A stretch of 64,000 bases of DNA from 20CM-2-55-15 sp964633285 (GTDB taxonomy: Bacteria; Acidobacteriota; Terriglobia; 20CM-2-55-15): positions 1 to 64,000 of the forward strand of contig CAZWGA010000013.1 in NCBI GenBank assembly GCA_964633285.1. The letters run 5' to 3'. Shown piece by piece: positions 61,722 through 64,000 of the stretch (positions within the stretch are counted from its first letter, which is position 1; every line of letters begins with the position of its first letter). Below the pieces are notes generated by a model, which was not told where the DNA came from, did no database searches, and was given only the letters and a program-made list of their open reading frames with translations. The position numbers and the translations under genes are program-made.

Positions 61722-62483
61722 TCAGGACATCCGCATCATCCGCCATAGATTGACGGCTTGAACCGTCAACTGCACGAGCAGCGCGAACACTACCGCGCGC
61801 AGCAAACCGAAACGCCCGATGCTCCCAGCAAAAACAAAGCAGAACAGCGCGAAGCTGTTCAACGCGGGAACGAATCCGTGAAAGTAAGAGACTACGGCAT
61901 CCGGGCCGCGCTCGATCTGGGTAAATGCGGCGATGATGGCGGTTGCAACGGGAAATGGAGTGAGGAAGCCGCTGAGACTCGGCCCCAGCCGGTCCGCCAG
62001 CGACGTCAATACCAATACCGATCCCAGCGACGCACCCATGCGCAGCACGAGATCCCGCGCCGCATGATTCGAAGTTCCTTCGCTGCCGCCGCGACTCGGA
62101 AGCAGGCGCCGGGCGATCACGAAACTCAAGAGGGCGAGGAACAAGCCCAGAACGAGATTCGGTTGTTCCAGGTAGAAAACGATCGTCAGTGCGAGGAATG
62201 CCAGCCACGAAATCAGCAGACAAGGAAGCCATGCCCATCGACGGCAGGTATGAGAATAAGTGACTGAGTGCGCAACCACGGCAATCAGACCGATGAGAGT
62301 TGTTTGTGCGGCACGGCCCGCAAAATCATTCCCTTGTTCAATGGCGTAGAAACACAGCGTGGGCCCTGCGATTACGGGGAGCGCCGTCAGCCATCCTCCG
62401 ATTCGCGGTCCCCATCGGCGTGTTGCAAGCGTCACCGCGGCGACAAGAGACGGAACGAGGCAGAGCTTGAGGATCAGAAGCAC
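61722..62483 (-). CDS. GlpM-like integral membrane protein, internally duplicated
   Basis: 253 residues, seven or eight hydrophobic helices. Two similar halves: RRWGPRIGGWLTALPVIAGP with a following FYAIEQG, and DRLGPSLSGFLTPFPVATAI with FTQIERG. The motif matches the GlpM family opening (G-P-x-x-G-G-x-L-x-x-x-P) known from small two-helix-bundle proteins, here present twice in one chain. Function of the family is unclear. No signal for co-transcription with a partner. Confidence 0.7.
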   Translation of the reverse strand: MLLILKLCLVPSLVAAVTLATRRWGPRIGGWLTALPVIAGPTLCFYAIEQGNDFAGRAAQTTLIGLIAVVAHSVTYSHTCRRWAWLPCLLISWLAFLALTIVFYLEQPNLVLGLFLALLSFVIARRLLPSRGGSEGTSNHAARDLVLRMGASLGSVLVLTSLADRLGPSLSGFLTPFPVATAIIAAFTQIERGPDAVVSYFHGFVPALNSFALFCFVFAGSIGRFGLLRAVVFALLVQLTVQAVNLWRMMRMS

Positions 62484-62522
62484 GGCTGCAAAGATTTCAA
62501 ATGTGGAGGAGCAGGAAAACGT

Positions 62523-63062
62523 TCACTGCTTCTCGAACACGAGCACATTCTGCACGCGCTGGCCGTTTGCGTTTATGTAGTCGAAGCGATCCGTCATGGT
62601 TTTGCCGTCGCGGGAGACCGTTCGCGTGCTCATTGAAACAACGTGCCCGTCTTGTTTTTGGACGATTTCAACGGTGTAAGGATCGATCAGCTTATAGGAG
62701 ATCGTTCGAGTGATCTGGGGTCCAATGTGCGCTGCCAGGGATGTCGCCAGCGTCGCCACCGTATGTTGATCGTATTCCTGGCCGTCGTAATTCGCGGCCG
62801 AGATGGCGCCCAATGACGGGAGCCCTTCAGTATCGATATTGATGGTGATGGCAACGATCGAACCGCCGTCGCCCTTGGCATACTGCCGGAAGGCCGCCGA
62901 ACCTTTGGGAGGCGGAGGGCCGGGATTGTATGTGGACTTTTCCATGTTCAGTTTCCACGTGCCGATCAGGCTGGCCTCAGACGCCGGACGCTGCGCTGAA
63001 ACTGAAACTGAAAATGAACACACGATCATCAGCAACGTGAAAGCAACGCAAGTGCGAATCAT
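62523..63062 (-). CDS. Secreted lipocalin-like hypothetical protein
   Basis: 179 residues, signal peptide (FTLLMIVCSFSVSVSAQ). After processing: SEASLIGTWKLNMEKSTYNP with GPPPPKG, a very common start of small secreted acidobacterial proteins, then ITINIDTEGLPSLGAISAAN, YKLIDPYTVEIVQKQDGHVV and RTVSRDGKTMTDRFDYINAN. Alternating strands and the GTWKLN start suggest a small beta-barrel. No catalytic residues are recognised. Confidence 0.72.
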   Translation of the reverse strand: MIRTCVAFTLLMIVCSFSVSVSAQRPASEASLIGTWKLNMEKSTYNPGPPPPKGSAAFRQYAKGDGGSIVAITINIDTEGLPSLGAISAANYDGQEYDQHTVATLATSLAAHIGPQITRTISYKLIDPYTVEIVQKQDGHVVSMSTRTVSRDGKTMTDRFDYINANGQRVQNVLVFEKQ

Positions 63063-63163
63063 ATGAAACCTCCGGCGATTACTTCCTCTTTATTGCGAGC
63101 CTGCAAAAGCGTCAAGCAATTTTTGGGTCTTTTTGCCGGCGTTCGATGAGAAGATGTCGTGCG

Positions 63164-63976
63164 ATGACCCCATTATCCCGGCGTCAATTCCTGAATGGCG
63201 CGGTTCAGTTGAGCGCGGGAGCGCTCTTTTTCAGGACTGCGCAATCGCCCGCGACGGCGGGTCCGGTGGATCCGGCCTTGATTGAAGACCTGGTGGCGGC
63301 ATACCGGATTCTCGCTCAGCAGGGCGTGCTTGATGGATTCGGCCATGTCAGCGCGCGGCACAACCGGAATGCGAATCGATTTCTGATGTCAAGATCGCTT
63401 GCTCCGGAACTCGTGACGGCGGCCGATCTCATCGAATTCGACTTCGACGGAAATCCCGCCGACGCAAAAGGGCGATCGCTCTACTCCGAGCGTTTTATTC
63501 ACGCGGAGATTTATCGGGCACGGCCGGATGTGAAATCCGTGGTTCATAACCATGCGCCGTCCCTGATTCCTTTTGGCGTAACCGGTGTGCCTTTGCGGCC
63601 GATGTATCACATGGCTGCGTTCATAGGAAACGGCGTCCCCATTTTCGACATTCGCAGGAATTTCGGCATGACGGACATGCTTGTCAGCGATTCGAAGAAG
63701 GGTCACGCTCTGGCTGAAGCGCTCGGAGACAAGAACGTGGTTCTCATGCGAGGACACGGCGTCGCGGTTGTGGGACCGACCATCCAGCATGCCGTGGGAC
63801 GCAGTATTTATCTGGAATTGAACGCGCGTATTCAGACGCAGACTGAAACACTGGCGCAAGGCCGCAGAGTGACATATCTCGATCCACAGGAAGCTCAGAA
63901 AATGATGGAGGGCGGCGAAAATCGCGGTTATGAACGGCCGTGGGAATTGTGGAAAGCCAAGGCCGCCGGCAAATAG
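63164..63976 (+). CDS. Exported class II aldolase/adducin-family protein
   Basis: 270 residues from the ATG at 63164, chosen because it starts a Tat-like signal (LSRRQFLNGAVQLSAGALFF); an ATG at 63146 would add six residues. The aldolase II fold is present: DLVAAYRILAQQGVLDGFGH, VSARHNRNANRFLMSRSLAP, KSVVHNHAPSLIPF with the two metal His, and LMRGHGVAVVGPT with the third His. Family members cleave phosphorylated sugars (fuculose, ribulose) in the cytosol; an exported copy must use a different, unphosphorylated substrate, or acts as a decarboxylase. Followed 12 bp later by another gene. Confidence 0.86.
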   Translation: MTPLSRRQFLNGAVQLSAGALFFRTAQSPATAGPVDPALIEDLVAAYRILAQQGVLDGFGHVSARHNRNANRFLMSRSLAPELVTAADLIEFDFDGNPADAKGRSLYSERFIHAEIYRARPDVKSVVHNHAPSLIPFGVTGVPLRPMYHMAAFIGNGVPIFDIRRNFGMTDMLVSDSKKGHALAEALGDKNVVLMRGHGVAVVGPTIQHAVGRSIYLELNARIQTQTETLAQGRRVTYLDPQEAQKMMEGGENRGYERPWELWKAKAAGK

Positions 63977-63988
63977 AAAGGATCAATC

Positions 63989-64000
63989 ATGACGGCAAAG
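63989..64000 (+). CDS. Start of next gene, cut by window edge
   Basis: ATG at 63989 preceded by GAAAGGA at a good distance; only MTAK is inside the window. No product can be assigned; the 12-bp gap suggests co-transcription with the aldolase gene. Confidence 0.45.

Noticed and set aside
1..64000. CRISPR arrays, tRNA or rRNA genes, insertion sequences
   Set aside because: None recognised by eye. The regular repeats seen (NHL, Big, ankyrin) are at protein level, not short DNA repeats with spacers.

Overview
The window reads as a chromosomal segment of a soil or sediment acidobacterium (phylum Acidobacteriota). The pointers are a TIGR03435 domain (a family known mainly from Acidobacteriota), two planctomycete/acidobacterial DUF1592-DUF1552 cassettes, many secreted PQQ-type beta-propeller dehydrogenases, an NHL/IPT/Big-repeat giant protein, DUF6152, moderately high GC, and long antisense shadow ORFs. 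The taxonomic placement is inferred from gene content. No rRNA, tRNA, CRISPR array, insertion sequence or phage gene was found.

Layout. 1-2.6 kb: 3' part of a secreted carboxylesterase, a small putative lipoprotein and a MazEF-type toxin-antitoxin pair with a palindromic operator candidate. 2.7-6.7 kb: PQQ dehydrogenase, ECF sigma factor and a FecR-TIGR03435 fusion. 6.7-10.8 kb: S46 dipeptidyl-peptidase divergent from a secreted cyanophycinase-like protein, then a Phd/VapC pair. 10.8-16 kb (minus): DUF1592 cytochrome c, DUF1552 and ankyrin protein, with overlapping ends. 16-21.6 kb: SnoaL-like protein, GT-C membrane protein, secreted clan-D-like glycosidase, a frameshifted Ig-like relic and a DUF2807 lipoprotein. 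21.7-29 kb: PQQ dehydrogenase facing a minus-strand cytochrome c - PQQ dehydrogenase - amidohydrolase set; LLM oxidoreductase. 29-37.5 kb (minus): five-gene operon YfhO - DUF1592 - DUF1552 - MBL hydrolase - ankyrin. 37.5-42.2 kb: VOC protein, fused MFS/spermidine synthase, cyclophilin and an AbrB/VapC pair. 42.3-45.6 kb: four secreted proteins of poorly known families including DUF6152 and a protein resembling fungal DUF8021. 45.7-54.2 kb: a 2857-residue secreted repeat protein. 54.4-60.5 kb: two nucleotidyltransferase/small-protein pairs, Phd/VapC, a deacylase-amidohydrolase operon, and an SGNH hydrolase gene bounded by an exact 47-bp direct repeat. 60.5-64 kb: secreted hypotheticals, a GlpM-like membrane protein, a secreted class II aldolase and the first codons of the next gene.

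Together the genes describe a heterotroph that invests in the periplasm and cell surface. Quinoprotein dehydrogenases could feed electrons to c-type cytochromes, while secreted esterases, peptidases, amidohydrolases and glycosidases attack polymers. Six small toxin-antitoxin-like modules are scattered between these operons. The most noteworthy points are the twice-occurring DUF1592-DUF1552-ankyrin module, the FecR-TIGR03435 fusion beside an ECF sigma factor, the MBL protein that has lost its second zinc site, and the repeat-bounded SGNH insertion that duplicated the 3' end of the amidohydrolase gene.
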